From JACVRW01 sp963821275 (GTDB lineage: Bacteria > Actinomycetota > Thermoleophilia > Solirubrobacterales > Thermoleophilaceae), in the NCBI GenBank assembly GCA_963821275.1, contig CAWGDF010000001.1, positions 682,001 through 746,000 on the forward strand: a DNA stretch of 64,000 bases. The letters are read 5' to 3'. Under the pieces are notes generated by a model. It ran no database searches, was not told the DNA's origin, and worked only from the letters and a program-made list of their open reading frames with translations. Positions 1 to 7,925 of this stretch are shown here, piece by piece. Made by a program: the position numbers and the translations under genes. Within the stretch, counting starts at the first letter, position 1; each line of letters begins with the position of its first letter.

Positions 1-596
1 CCGACGCTCGCTTCGCGGGCGAGACCGTGCGCCCGCTGCGCGAGCTCGCTCCGGCGCACGTGATTTATGTGAACTCGCTTTCCAAGGTGGTCGGCGGAGG
101 GCTCCGTGCAGGCTGGATCGCGGCCCGGGGCCCTGTCCGCGAGCGGCTGGCCCTGCTCAAGCTCGAGGACGACTTCCACACGCCCACGCTCATCCAGCAC
201 ATGGCCGCACGCTGGCTGGCCGCGGGTGCGCACGACCGCCACATACAGGACACGCTCCCCTTTTACCTCGAGCGCCGGGACGCCCTGCTGGCTGCGCTGG
301 AGAAGCACCTCGCGGGCGAATACCACGTCGATCCGCCGCAGGGCGGGCACCACGTGTGGGTCACGCTTCGGCGGCCCCTGGACCAGCGCGCGCTCTACTC
401 CGAGGCCGCCCGGCACGGCGTTTCGTTCACACCAGGAGATGCCATCACGGCCGAGCGCCGTTCCCAGACCTCCTTCCGGCTGTCCTTCTCCCTGGTCGAG
501 CCGGCGGAGCTCGACGAGGGCGTGCGTCGCCTGGCGCGGGCGATCCGGGAGGTACGCCGCCGCGCCCGCGGCGCCGTGGCAGCGCCTATGTCCTAG
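1..596 (+). CDS. PLP-dependent aminotransferase, MocR/PdxR-like C-terminal part (5' end outside window)
   Basis: The frame is open from the first bases (DARFAGETVRPL...), so the true start lies upstream of the window. The visible part is the C-terminal half of a fold-type I aminotransferase. The segment YVNSLSKVVGGGLRAGW holds the PLP lysine (SLSK) and the phosphate-binding Arg, as in the aminotransferase domain of GntR/MocR-type regulators and of 2-aminoadipate aminotransferases. The small domain follows (GGHHVWVTL, then RLSFSLVEPAELDEGVRRL). Whether an N-terminal GntR helix-turn-helix exists cannot be seen. The stop codon shares the palindrome CTAG (593-596) with the stop of the convergent MarR gene. 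Confidence 0.8.
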   Translation, partial: DARFAGETVRPLRELAPAHVIYVNSLSKVVGGGLRAGWIAARGPVRERLALLKLEDDFHTPTLIQHMAARWLAAGAHDRHIQDTLPFYLERRDALLAALEKHLAGEYHVDPPQGGHHVWVTLRRPLDQRALYSEAARHGVSFTPGDAITAERRSQTSFRLSFSLVEPAELDEGVRRLARAIREVRRRARGAVAAPMS

Positions 597-1045
597 GCCG
601 TCGAGCCCGGGGCGACACGCTGCCAGAGCTCACCCAGCGTGCGCAGCTCGGCGCGGGAGTAGTGGCGCAGGAACCGCTCGCGCACTCCCTCGAGGTGTGT
701 CGCCCGAGCCTGGTCGAACAGGGCACGGCCCCGATCGGTGATCGTGGCGAACCAGCCGCGGGCGTCGTCCTCGCAGCGCTCACGCTCGAGCAGGCCGTCA
801 CGCTCCAGGCGGTCGACCAAGCGCGTGAGCCCGCTCCGGCTAAGCAGAACGGAATCGGCCAAGTCGGACATACGCATCCGCCCCCCCGGCGAATCGGCCA
901 GAAACAGCAGCACCTCGTAGGAGGAGAGCGGCAGGCCATGCCGACTCGCGAGCTCGGCGTCCAGCGCCCGGGTGAGGTCGGCGTGGACCCGCAACATTCC
1001 GCGCCAGGCGGCGAGCTCTTCGGCGTCGAGCAACGGGGGAGACAC
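593..1045 (-). CDS. MarR family transcriptional regulator
   Basis: This is a 150-residue protein of the usual MarR length. The winged helix covers about residues 40-110: LSSYEVLLFLADSP, then MSDLADSVLLSRSGLTRLVDRLERDGLLER as the recognition helix, then the wing with DDARGWFATITDRGRALFD. The start is a GTG at 1045. It is divergent from the esterase gene at 1080, with a perfect inverted repeat between them that is a likely operator, so autoregulation and control of the esterase are inferred. The ligand is unknown. Confidence 0.88.
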   Translation of the reverse strand: MSPPLLDAEELAAWRGMLRVHADLTRALDAELASRHGLPLSSYEVLLFLADSPGGRMRMSDLADSVLLSRSGLTRLVDRLERDGLLERERCEDDARGWFATITDRGRALFDQARATHLEGVRERFLRHYSRAELRTLGELWQRVAPGSTA

Positions 1046-1070
1046 CGTGGACGTCGGGGACTCGCTAGGG

Positions 1071-1090
1071 TAATTGCTGATGCAATCAGT
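1071..1090. promoter_or_regulatory. Candidate MarR operator
   Basis: Positions 1073-1086 read ATTGC-TGAT-GCAAT, a perfect inverted repeat with 5-bp arms in the style of MarR sites (TTGC-N4-GCAA). It lies between the divergent MarR and esterase genes and covers the esterase start codon (ATG at 1080-1082), so binding would block initiation of the esterase mRNA. Assignment to this MarR protein rests on position only. Confidence 0.5.
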
Positions 1091-1730
1091 CTACCGTGAA
1101 CCCGCCGGAGCGCCGGAGGGCGCCCTCGTCCTCTTCCATGGGCGGGGGGCCGACGAGCGCGACCTCCTTCCCCTCCTCGATCTGCTCGACCCCGAGCGGC
1201 GGCTGCTGGGGCTGACCCTGCGCGGCCCTCTGACGCTTCCCCCGGGCGGCGCGCACTGGTACGTCGTCCCGCGGGTCGGCTTCCCGGACCTCGACACCTT
1301 TCACTCCACCTACGACGCCGTGGCCACAGAGCTCGACAGCTTCCTGGCCGAGCACGACCTCCCGCCCGAGCGCATGGTGCTGGGCGGTTTCTCGCAGGGC
1401 GCGGTGATGTCGTACGCGCTCGGCCTGGGCGAGGGCCGGCCGCGCCCCGCGGCCGTGATGGCGCTCAGCGGCTTCATTCCGACCGTCGACGGCTTCGCGA
1501 TCGACCCGGCCAATGCCGCCGGGCTGCCGGTGGCGATCGGGCACGGTGAGCACGACCCGGTGATCCCGGTCGAGTTTGCGCGCGACGCCCGCGAGCGCCT
1601 GCGTGACGCCGGCGCTGAGCTGACCTACCGCGAGTCGCCGATGGGCCACAGCATCGATCCGGGCTTCCTGGGTGAGCTGCGCGGCTGGCTCGCGGACGCG
1701 GTGACGAGGGTCACGCCGCCTCGCCGCTGA
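1080..1730 (+). CDS. Carboxylesterase/phospholipase-type alpha/beta hydrolase
   Basis: This is a predicted serine esterase of the small carboxylesterase/phospholipase family, about 216 residues and cytosolic. Visible motifs are the oxyanion segment LFHGRGADERD near the N terminus, the nucleophile elbow GGFSQGAVMS, the catalytic Asp in GHGEHDPVIPV and the His in SPMGHSIDP. I chose the ATG at 1080 (MQSVYREP). An in-frame TTG two codons upstream is possible, but both lie inside the palindromic operator. The last 20 bp overlap the 3' end of the convergent SARP gene. The substrate is not evident. Confidence 0.85.
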   Translation: MQSVYREPAGAPEGALVLFHGRGADERDLLPLLDLLDPERRLLGLTLRGPLTLPPGGAHWYVVPRVGFPDLDTFHSTYDAVATELDSFLAEHDLPPERMVLGGFSQGAVMSYALGLGEGRPRPAAVMALSGFIPTVDGFAIDPANAAGLPVAIGHGEHDPVIPVEFARDARERLRDAGAELTYRESPMGHSIDPGFLGELRGWLADAVTRVTPPRR

Positions 1731-4700
1731 TGCCCAACTCCCGGTAGGCCGCGAGCGCCTGGGCGCGCAGAGCGCGTGCCAGTTCTTGGTCGCCGGCGGC
1801 GCCGCGGGAGTCGAGCGCCCGGGCGAGGTCGCGCCGGGTGTGGGCCAGCCAGGGCCGGGCGCCGATTCGCTCGTTTGCCTCGAGCGCGTGCTCGAAGTGG
1901 CGGACCGCATCGTCCCGGCGTCCCATCGTCGCCGCCAGCAGTCCCAGATCGCGGGCGATCGAGCCCGTGGTGACCTCCGGATAGCTCACCGCCACACGGT
2001 CGCCGTACGGCTGCAGCCGCGGGTAGACAAGCGCCGCGCGCGGACCGTCCCCGAGCGCGCTCACGGTCTGCGCCAGTACGCACATGCTCACAAGCCATTC
2101 CTCGTCGAAGGGCAGCGCCGCGAAGTCGTTCGCCGCCAGCCCGTCGAATGTCTCGAGCGCCTCGGCCTCCTGGCCCAGCGCCGCGGCCAGGTGAGCCAGG
2201 ATGCAGCGCCAGATCCAGTAGGTCGGGTATGCGGCCGCGGAACGGCGAACAAGATCCTCCATCTCCTCCAGCCTGCCCTGCTCCCGGCGCAGTCCGTAGA
2301 GCTGGAGGCCGTAGACCACCTCGGCGTTCCACCCCAACGCACGCTGGCCGCTCTCGAAGGCCTCGGCGAGCTCGACCTCCGCATCGGCAAAGCGGCCCTC
2401 GAGAAGGGCCATCATCGCCCGCTCGGTCTGCACGAGCCAGTCGGTCGGTGGGGTCCGCAGCTGCTGCGCGAGCGCTTCCATGATCTCGAGCTCGGCTCGC
2501 GCGCCGTCGGCATCGCCCAGCTCGAGGAGCGAGTCGAAGCGCTCGTCGTGCGCGTGCAGCAGGCGCTCCTTGTCCCCGGCTTGTTCGGCGACCTCCACCA
2601 GCTCCGTTGCAAGCTCGAGCTGCTTGGGGGTGTGCGGGGGCGAATGGTGGCTCAGGATGTAGCTCTCGAGAGCGTAGGCAACGGTGGCGGGGTCGCCCAG
2701 CCGGTGGGCGATCTCTAGCGCTTCGGTGCTCAGCGCGCGCCTTCGCTCGGGCGGGAAGCTGGCGTCGCGCAGCGGGCCGCCGGCCAAGCGGCCCAGCAGG
2801 CGGACCCGCAGCCTGTCGTCCGCATCTCCGAGCGCCTCGAGCGCACGGTCGAGCAGCGGGACGAGGTACTCGTCGTCCCGCGAGACGTCCCAGATGATGC
2901 CCGCACCCGCGACCCCGTACTCGAGAGCCGCCTGCACCAGCTGCCGCGTCTCGCCGCCGCTGTCCGCGAGCTCCGCCGCCTCGCGGAAGGCCCGTTTCGA
3001 GGCCGGCGTATCACCGGCGCGTACCCGGGCGCGCCCGAGCGACAGGAGCAGCGCGCCTCGCTCGACCGGTTCGTCGACGAGGGTGAGGGCAAGCTCGTAC
3101 AGCCGCGCCGCCTCCTCGTAGGCGAGCTGGGCGGCCGCGCGGTCACCGGCCCGGCCGGCGTACTCCACGGCCTTCTCCGTCTGACCCGCCGGGGCGGCGG
3201 CCACGAAGTGGTGGGCCAGCTCGGTGAGATGAGAGTCCACGTCCGCCGAGTGAGCGGACTCCAAGGCCGCGCCGGCCTGCCGGTGCAGCTGCAGCCGGCG
3301 CGCGGGGGTCAGCTCGTCGTAGAGGGTGTCCCTGATCAGGGCGTGACCGAAGCGAAGCTGACCGGGCGAGCCCGGCACGACGCTCATCACCCGCTCGGTC
3401 ATCGCCTCGTCGAGGCGGTCGAGCAGCTCGTCGCGTTCGAGGTCGCTCAGGCGGCCCAGGACATCGAGCTCGAGCTCCCGGCCCAGGACCGACGCACCAA
3501 CAAGCAGCCGGCGGCAGGGCTCGGAGAGCCGGGCCACCCGCTGGCCGATGACGGCCCGCACCCCCGGTGGGATCCTGCGGCTGAGATCCCCTTCCGTGAG
3601 AGGCCCCTCGGCCTCGAGCAGGCGCACGACCTCCGTGACGAAGAGCGGGTTTCCCTCCGTCTCGGCCGCGATCGCACGGACCAGCGCCGGCGAGGGCCGG
3701 GTTCCGGTCGTGAGCTCGAGGTACTCCGCCACGTCGGGCTCCGTGAGCCCGGTCAGGCCGAGGCGCGTCGTCCACCCCTCGCGCGCGAGATCGGCGAGCG
3801 TACCGCTAAGCGGATCCTGCAGCGCGGGGTCGACGTCGCGGAAGGCACAGACCAGCAGCAGGCGGCTGTCTTCGATCTCCCTGGCAACGAACCGCAGCAG
3901 CAGCAGCGAGGGCTCGTCCGCGGCGTGAAGGTCGTCGAGCACGATGAGAAGCGGCCGGTCCCGGGAGGCGGCCCGCAGGAAGGAGCTCACCGCTTCGAAC
4001 AGCCGAAAGCGTGCGCCCTCCGATTCCAGCGCCGGAGGTTCGGGAAGGTCGGGATAGAGCTCGTGTAATTCGGGAAGGAGCTGAGCCAGCGCCGCCGTGC
4101 CGAGGTTCAGCTGCGCCCGCAGCTCGTCAGGCTCCGAATCGCGGATGTACAGCCGCATGGACTGCACCCAGGGCCAGTAGGCCGGCGCGCCGCCCGCCTC
4201 CCAGCAGCGGCCGATCAGGACGCGGGCCCCCTTGCTTTGGGCAAGGCGCACGAGTTCCGTGGCGAGCTTGCTCTTGCCGATTCCCGGCTCGCCGGCCACG
4301 AGCGCGACTCCGCCGCGGCCGGTCAGCGCATTCTCGAGAACCCGGCCGAGCTCGGCGAGCTCGCGCTCGCGGCCCACGAACACGCCTCGGGATCGCTCGG
4401 GCTCGCCGTCGCCCGCCACCCCCGGCGCACGTGCCGGCCGCTCATCGAGCCCGGGATCCTGCCTCAGGATCCGCTCGTGAAGCTCCCGCAGGCCCGGGCC
4501 CGGCTCGATGCCCAGTTCCTCGACCAGCGTTCGGCGGGCGTCCTGGAACGCGGCCAGCGCATCGGCCTGGCGACCGCAGCCGTAGAGAGCCGTCATTAGC
4601 TGCTCGCGCAGCCGCTCGCGCAACGGCTCCCGCCGTACGAGCTCCTGCAGCCTGGGCACCAGCTCCGAGTGCCGTCCGAGCTCCAGCTCCGCCGCAATCT

Positions 4701-5205
4701 GATCCTCGATCACGGCGCTGCGAAGCTCCTCGAGCCGACCCGCCTCCGACTGCGCGAAGAGCTCGTACGCGAGGTCGGAGAGCGGCGGCCCCCGCCACAG
4801 GTCGAGCGCAGCGTCCAGTCGCTCGAGCGCCCGGGCGGGATCCCCGTTGGACAGGGCCTTCCGTCCCGCGGCCACCTGATCGTCGAAGCGATGGAGATCG
4901 AGCTGCCCGCGCTCCAGCCTCAGCTCGTAGCCCGGCGACCGGGTCACGAGCAGGGCGCTTGACTGCCCCTGCGCGCGCTCGGGCTCGAGCGCGCGTCGCA
5001 GGCGCGACACGGCCACCTGCAGCGCCTTCGGCGCGGCCTCGGGCGGACGGTCGCCCCAGAGCTCCTCGATCAGCCGGTCGCTCGAGACCACCTCGTTGGC
5101 GTGGATCAGGAGCAGGGCGAGCAGAGCGCGCTGCTTTGTGCCGCCGAGGGTCAGTGGGCGATCGTCGACCTCCACCTCGAGCGGTCCGAGGATCTTGAAA
5201 TCCAT
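1711..5205 (-). CDS. SARP/BTAD transcriptional regulator with AAA ATPase and TPR-like tail
   Basis: This is a 1164-residue AfsR/SARP-type regulator. Residues 1-100 form the OmpR-like winged helix (FKILGPLEVEVDDRPL; GTKQRALLALLLIHANEVVS; SRLRRALEP). Residues 105-250 form the bacterial transcriptional activation domain (LHRFDDQVAAGRKAL to LGIEPGPGLRELHERIL). A STAND-type ATPase begins near 276 (VFVGRERELAELGRVLENAL) with Walker A GEPGIGKS at 305-312 and a Walker B-like LLIVLDDLHAAD around 415. The remaining 500 residues are helical, TPR-like repeats. Start ATG at 5205, preceded by a GAAGGGGG-type ribosome site. No target can be named from context; antibiotic-type activators are the family precedent. 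Confidence 0.9.
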   Translation of the reverse strand: MDFKILGPLEVEVDDRPLTLGGTKQRALLALLLIHANEVVSSDRLIEELWGDRPPEAAPKALQVAVSRLRRALEPERAQGQSSALLVTRSPGYELRLERGQLDLHRFDDQVAAGRKALSNGDPARALERLDAALDLWRGPPLSDLAYELFAQSEAGRLEELRSAVIEDQIAAELELGRHSELVPRLQELVRREPLRERLREQLMTALYGCGRQADALAAFQDARRTLVEELGIEPGPGLRELHERILRQDPGLDERPARAPGVAGDGEPERSRGVFVGRERELAELGRVLENALTGRGGVALVAGEPGIGKSKLATELVRLAQSKGARVLIGRCWEAGGAPAYWPWVQSMRLYIRDSEPDELRAQLNLGTAALAQLLPELHELYPDLPEPPALESEGARFRLFEAVSSFLRAASRDRPLLIVLDDLHAADEPSLLLLRFVAREIEDSRLLLVCAFRDVDPALQDPLSGTLADLAREGWTTRLGLTGLTEPDVAEYLELTTGTRPSPALVRAIAAETEGNPLFVTEVVRLLEAEGPLTEGDLSRRIPPGVRAVIGQRVARLSEPCRRLLVGASVLGRELELDVLGRLSDLERDELLDRLDEAMTERVMSVVPGSPGQLRFGHALIRDTLYDELTPARRLQLHRQAGAALESAHSADVDSHLTELAHHFVAAAPAGQTEKAVEYAGRAGDRAAAQLAYEEAARLYELALTLVDEPVERGALLLSLGRARVRAGDTPASKRAFREAAELADSGGETRQLVQAALEYGVAGAGIIWDVSRDDEYLVPLLDRALEALGDADDRLRVRLLGRLAGGPLRDASFPPERRRALSTEALEIAHRLGDPATVAYALESYILSHHSPPHTPKQLELATELVEVAEQAGDKERLLHAHDERFDSLLELGDADGARAELEIMEALAQQLRTPPTDWLVQTERAMMALLEGRFADAEVELAEAFESGQRALGWNAEVVYGLQLYGLRREQGRLEEMEDLVRRSAAAYPTYWIWRCILAHLAAALGQEAEALETFDGLAANDFAALPFDEEWLVSMCVLAQTVSALGDGPRAALVYPRLQPYGDRVAVSYPEVTTGSIARDLGLLAATMGRRDDAVRHFEHALEANERIGARPWLAHTRRDLARALDSRGAAGDQELARALRAQALAAYRELGISGEAA

Positions 5206-5241
5206 AGGCCAGTACCCCCTTCGAAGCTAACACGGCCGCCG

Positions 5242-5260
5242 CCGGCCGGAAAGCGGCCGG
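5242..5260. terminator. GC hairpin, probable terminator of the decayed LuxR gene
   Basis: A perfect 7-bp stem CCGGCCG/CGGCCGG has a GAAAG loop. It lies just past the minus-strand stop codon of the LuxR remnant and upstream of the SARP start. There is no U-tract. Confidence 0.4.
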
Positions 5261-5266
5261 GCCCGG

Positions 5267-5323
5267 CTAGGCGAGCCACCACGCCTGCACGCGATCGCGC
5301 ACCTCGAGCTTGCTGAGCACACG
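5267..5323 (-). pseudogene. C-terminal remnant of a LuxR/NarL-type DNA-binding domain
   Basis: On the minus strand this short stretch reads RVLSKLEVRDRVQAWWLA followed by a stop. That matches the last recognition-helix segment of LuxR/NarL HTH domains, whose family pattern is ILxKLxVxxRxQAxxLA. Upstream of the Val-Leu the frame (LVKPWD) no longer resembles the family, and no start or receiver domain is present before the exported-protein gene at 5378. I read it as the surviving tail of a deleted response regulator. The call rests on about 15 residues. Confidence 0.5.
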
Positions 5324-5377
5324 ATCCCAAGGTTTCACCAAGGAAATCCCAACCCGCACCCCCGAACCTGCAACGCC

Positions 5378-5971
5378 ATGCGCTTGCTCCGGCCCGGCCC
5401 CATTGCTCTCGCCGCCCTCGTCGCTGCGGGCGTCACCGTCCCTGCGGCGCCCGCCACAGCGCAGGCCGGTGACGCAGAGCTCGCGGTTCTCGTCGAGCGG
5501 CTGAGCGGGCGGGTCGGTGTGATCGAGCGGCGCGTCAAGCGCACCCGCCGGGCCCTGCGCAGGAGCCAGGCCCGGATCAGGAAGCTCGAGCGCAGCCTGG
5601 TCGAGGGAGACCCGCCGGGGTCCGCCGCCCGCCGTCTGACCAGCCCAGACCGGCGCTTCTCGGTCGTCGCGGCGAACAACGGACTGCAGCTGCGCGGGCC
5701 CGACTCGTTCATCGGATTGGGGCCGGACACGATCACTCTGAACAGCCGCAACGACACGCTGCTCCAGCTCGCGCCCGGGTCCGCCGGCCTGCGGGCGCCC
5801 ACAGGCTTGCTCGACTTCAGGGTCAGGGGCACGCTGACGGCGCCGCTGGTGTTTCTGGGGGGCCAGACCGGCTGCCTGCCGGCCGGGCGGATCGGAGACC
5901 AGGTGCGCGCCGGCGGGGAGGGCGGGTTCGGGATGATCACGCGCGGCAGCTCCAGGGTGATGGCGTGCTGA
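5378..5971 (+). CDS. Exported protein with short coiled coil, unknown function
   Basis: The 197-residue protein begins with a clear signal peptide (MRLLRPGPIALAALVAAG... AATAQA-like cleavage region around residue 30). A basic heptad stretch follows (ELAVLVERLSGRVGVIERRVKRTRRALRRSQARIRKLERSL, residues 34-75, described as one helix). A beta-rich domain then has repeated short strands (FSVVAANNGLQLRGPDSFIGLGPDTITLNS), which looks like the stalk and base of a phage-type or autotransporter-type beta structure. I do not recognise a family. Its stop overlaps the start of the next gene (GTGCTGA), so the two are translationally coupled. Confidence 0.6.
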   Translation: MRLLRPGPIALAALVAAGVTVPAAPATAQAGDAELAVLVERLSGRVGVIERRVKRTRRALRRSQARIRKLERSLVEGDPPGSAARRLTSPDRRFSVVAANNGLQLRGPDSFIGLGPDTITLNSRNDTLLQLAPGSAGLRAPTGLLDFRVRGTLTAPLVFLGGQTGCLPAGRIGDQVRAGGEGGFGMITRGSSRVMAC

Positions 5972-7245
5972 AGCGCCGCGCGCTCCTGGCTGCGTTCGCG
6001 CTCGTCCTTACCCTCGGGCTCGGGGGCTGCGACGACGAGTTCTGCAACGACCGCGACCCGCATCCGCTGACGGCGCTGTTCCGGGGACTCCTTTGCCTGG
6101 GAAACAAGCCGGCGGGGACCGGCGGCAACGACCCGCCGACGGCGTCATTCGAAGTCGACCCCGTCCGCGTCGAGAACGGCGGCACCATAAGGCTGGACGC
6201 ATCGGCCTCGAGCGACCCCGACGGCCGGATCGTCCGCTACCGCTGGGAGCTCGACGGCCTGCCGAGTCTCATCTCTCCGGACCTCGGGCGATCCTTCGAG
6301 GTCGACGCCCGAGAGGAGCCGGTCACCCGGCAACGGATCTTCCGCTCCGAGCTCTCCTCGCCGTTCGGCGACGAGGGCAGGCTGATCGGGCTGCGCGTCA
6401 CCGACGACTCGGGCGCGAGCGTCGAGACGCAGCGCGAGATGGTGATCGCCCGCGAGCGGAACCCCGTCGCGATCTTCACGATCAGCCCGAACCCGGCCTT
6501 CGCCGGGCAGAGCGTGTTCTTCAACGGGAGACCTTCGATCGACGCGGAGTCGTGGTCGTGGGACCTGGACGGGGACGGGACCTTCGAGGTCGGCCCCTCG
6601 CAGGAGCCCACGATCTCGCGGACCTACACCGAGCCCGGCGTACGGAGTGTGCAACTCCGGATCAACGCCGGCACGAGCGCGGGCGTGAACACGAGGGCGA
6701 TCGACCTGGACGTGCGTGCGAACGCCGCAAGCCGGTCCGGCGCCTCCGCCCGTGCGGCGCGGCGGGCACCCGGACGACGCCTCTCCGCCGGCCTCGGCCG
6801 CGTGAGCTTCCCGACCGACCTCGGCCGCCCGTCGCGCCGCGGCGCGACCACCCGGGTACGGCCCTTCGAGGCCAGCGGCCGACTAACCGCGCGGAGGCGC
6901 GGGCTCGGGCCGTTGCGACGCTTCCGCCGATCCCGCTGGGTGGCCCGGCTGAGGCTCTCGGCGAACCGCCGGACCGGCAGAGCGCGTCTTCGCGGCCTGG
7001 CGCTGGCCACCTTTGCGAAGGGCTCCGGCCGTGCCTGCGTGCGCTTCTCCATGGCCACCCGCGCTGGACGGTCACCGTCCGGCAGGGTCGCCGTGCTCGG
7101 CGGCAGCGGGCCGGCGGCACGGCTGGGTGGCAGAGGTCGCTTCACCTTCCGGTTCCGCGACGGCACGCCCCGCCTCGCCGGTGGGCTGAGGCCGCGTTTC
7201 GTGAGTCGCCGCCCACTCCCGGCGGCCTGCAAGCGCCTCGGCTGA
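5965..7245 (+). CDS. PKD-domain lipoprotein with arginine-rich tail
   Basis: Translation starts at a GTG (5965) inside the end of the previous gene. Residues 1-22 form a lipoprotein signal ending in the lipobox LGLGGC. Two PKD-like Ig folds follow: about 58-160 (PPTASFEVDPVRVENGGTIRL... SASSDPDGRIVRYRWELDG) and 166-250 (NPVAIFTISPNPAFAGQSVFF... SWSWDLDGDGTFEVG). The last ~175 residues are very Arg-rich with many RR pairs and no recognisable domain. PKD domains usually mediate extracellular protein or polysaccharide contact. A role at the cell surface, together with the upstream exported protein, is inferred. Specific function unknown. Confidence 0.7.
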   Translation: MLKRRALLAAFALVLTLGLGGCDDEFCNDRDPHPLTALFRGLLCLGNKPAGTGGNDPPTASFEVDPVRVENGGTIRLDASASSDPDGRIVRYRWELDGLPSLISPDLGRSFEVDAREEPVTRQRIFRSELSSPFGDEGRLIGLRVTDDSGASVETQREMVIARERNPVAIFTISPNPAFAGQSVFFNGRPSIDAESWSWDLDGDGTFEVGPSQEPTISRTYTEPGVRSVQLRINAGTSAGVNTRAIDLDVRANAASRSGASARAARRAPGRRLSAGLGRVSFPTDLGRPSRRGATTRVRPFEASGRLTARRRGLGPLRRFRRSRWVARLRLSANRRTGRARLRGLALATFAKGSGRACVRFSMATRAGRSPSGRVAVLGGSGPAARLGGRGRFTFRFRDGTPRLAGGLRPRFVSRRPLPAACKRLG

Positions 7246-7263
7246 TCGCGCGCTCCCTCCGAT

Positions 7264-7315
7264 GGGGGTTGGTCACGTTCCGTTGCTATGTCAGAGGCTT
7301 CGTAGCGAACCCCCC
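7264..7315. repeat. Structured intergenic element, copy A
   Basis: Outer arms GGGGGTT (7264-7270) and AACCCCC (7308-7314) enclose 37 nt that align without gaps to copy B at 40866-40902. The shared core is ACGTTCCGT and TTCGTAG. An inner ACG/CGT helix and a TTC/CTT internal loop can form. It lies between the convergent lipoprotein and mocA-like genes, so a bidirectional terminator is one reading, but the conserved loop argues for more than that. Confidence 0.6.
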
Positions 7316-7343
7316 GGCAACGGCTGTGGCAGGCGCCCCGCGG

Positions 7344-7925
7344 CTAGCTGACGGGGCCGCCCGAACGCAGCGCGTCGAGCTGGGCGGGGGTGTCGACGTC
7401 CTCGCCCCCGCCCAGGTCGTCGCAGGGCACCTCGCGGGTCTGGACGCTGAGCAGGAGGTTGCGCGCGCCGTGGTCGCCGGTCACGTTGCGCAGCCGCTCG
7501 AACAGAGACTGCTCCAGCAGCACCGGGTGGCCCGGCTCGCCCTTGTAGGTGGCGCGCACCGCTGCCGCGCCGTCGCCGCGTGCCGCGATCACCCGGCGGA
7601 TGGCCTCGGGGGAGATGCGCGGCTGGTCGCCGAGCGTGACCACCACCGCCTCGCAGTCCTGGAGCTCGGCGAGCGCGGAGGCCAGCGAAGCGGCCTGGCC
7701 CTCCTCCCAGCGCTCGCACACCAGCGTGTCGGCTCCGTGCAGGTTCACGGTGGCGACGACCTCGTCGGCGCCCGAGCCCAGCACCACCAGCACCCGGGCC
7801 ACGGGCGAGGCGGTCATCGTCCGCACTGCGTACTCGAGCAGGGGCCGGCCGTGGAGCTGCGCGAGCTGCTTGCCGCCCCCGAAACGGGTGCCGGCGCCCG
7901 CCGCAAGCACGATGCCTGCGATCAC
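7344..7925 (-). CDS. mocA: MocA-like molybdenum cofactor cytidylyltransferase (NTP transferase)
   Basis: This is a 193-residue nucleotidyltransferase. The N-terminal signature GIVLAAGAGTRFGGGKQLA is the nucleotide-binding loop and lysine of the MobA/MocA family. VVVTLGDQPRISPEAI carries the metal-binding Asp, and GHPVLLEQSLFERL and GDHGARNLL are typical of MocA. In the family, MocA converts molybdopterin to the cytosine dinucleotide (MCD) that CoxL-type hydroxylases use. It is the last gene of the cox operon and its GTG start overlaps the xdhC stop (GTGA), fitting that role. Confidence 0.85.
   Translation of the reverse strand: MIAGIVLAAGAGTRFGGGKQLAQLHGRPLLEYAVRTMTASPVARVLVVLGSGADEVVATVNLHGADTLVCERWEEGQAASLASALAELQDCEAVVVTLGDQPRISPEAIRRVIAARGDGAAAVRATYKGEPGHPVLLEQSLFERLRNVTGDHGARNLLLSVQTREVPCDDLGGGEDVDTPAQLDALRSGGPVS

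Noticed and set aside
593..596. Overlapping CTAG stop codons as a special site
   Set aside because: CTAG is self-complementary and naturally provides TAG to both convergent genes; nothing further suggests a function.
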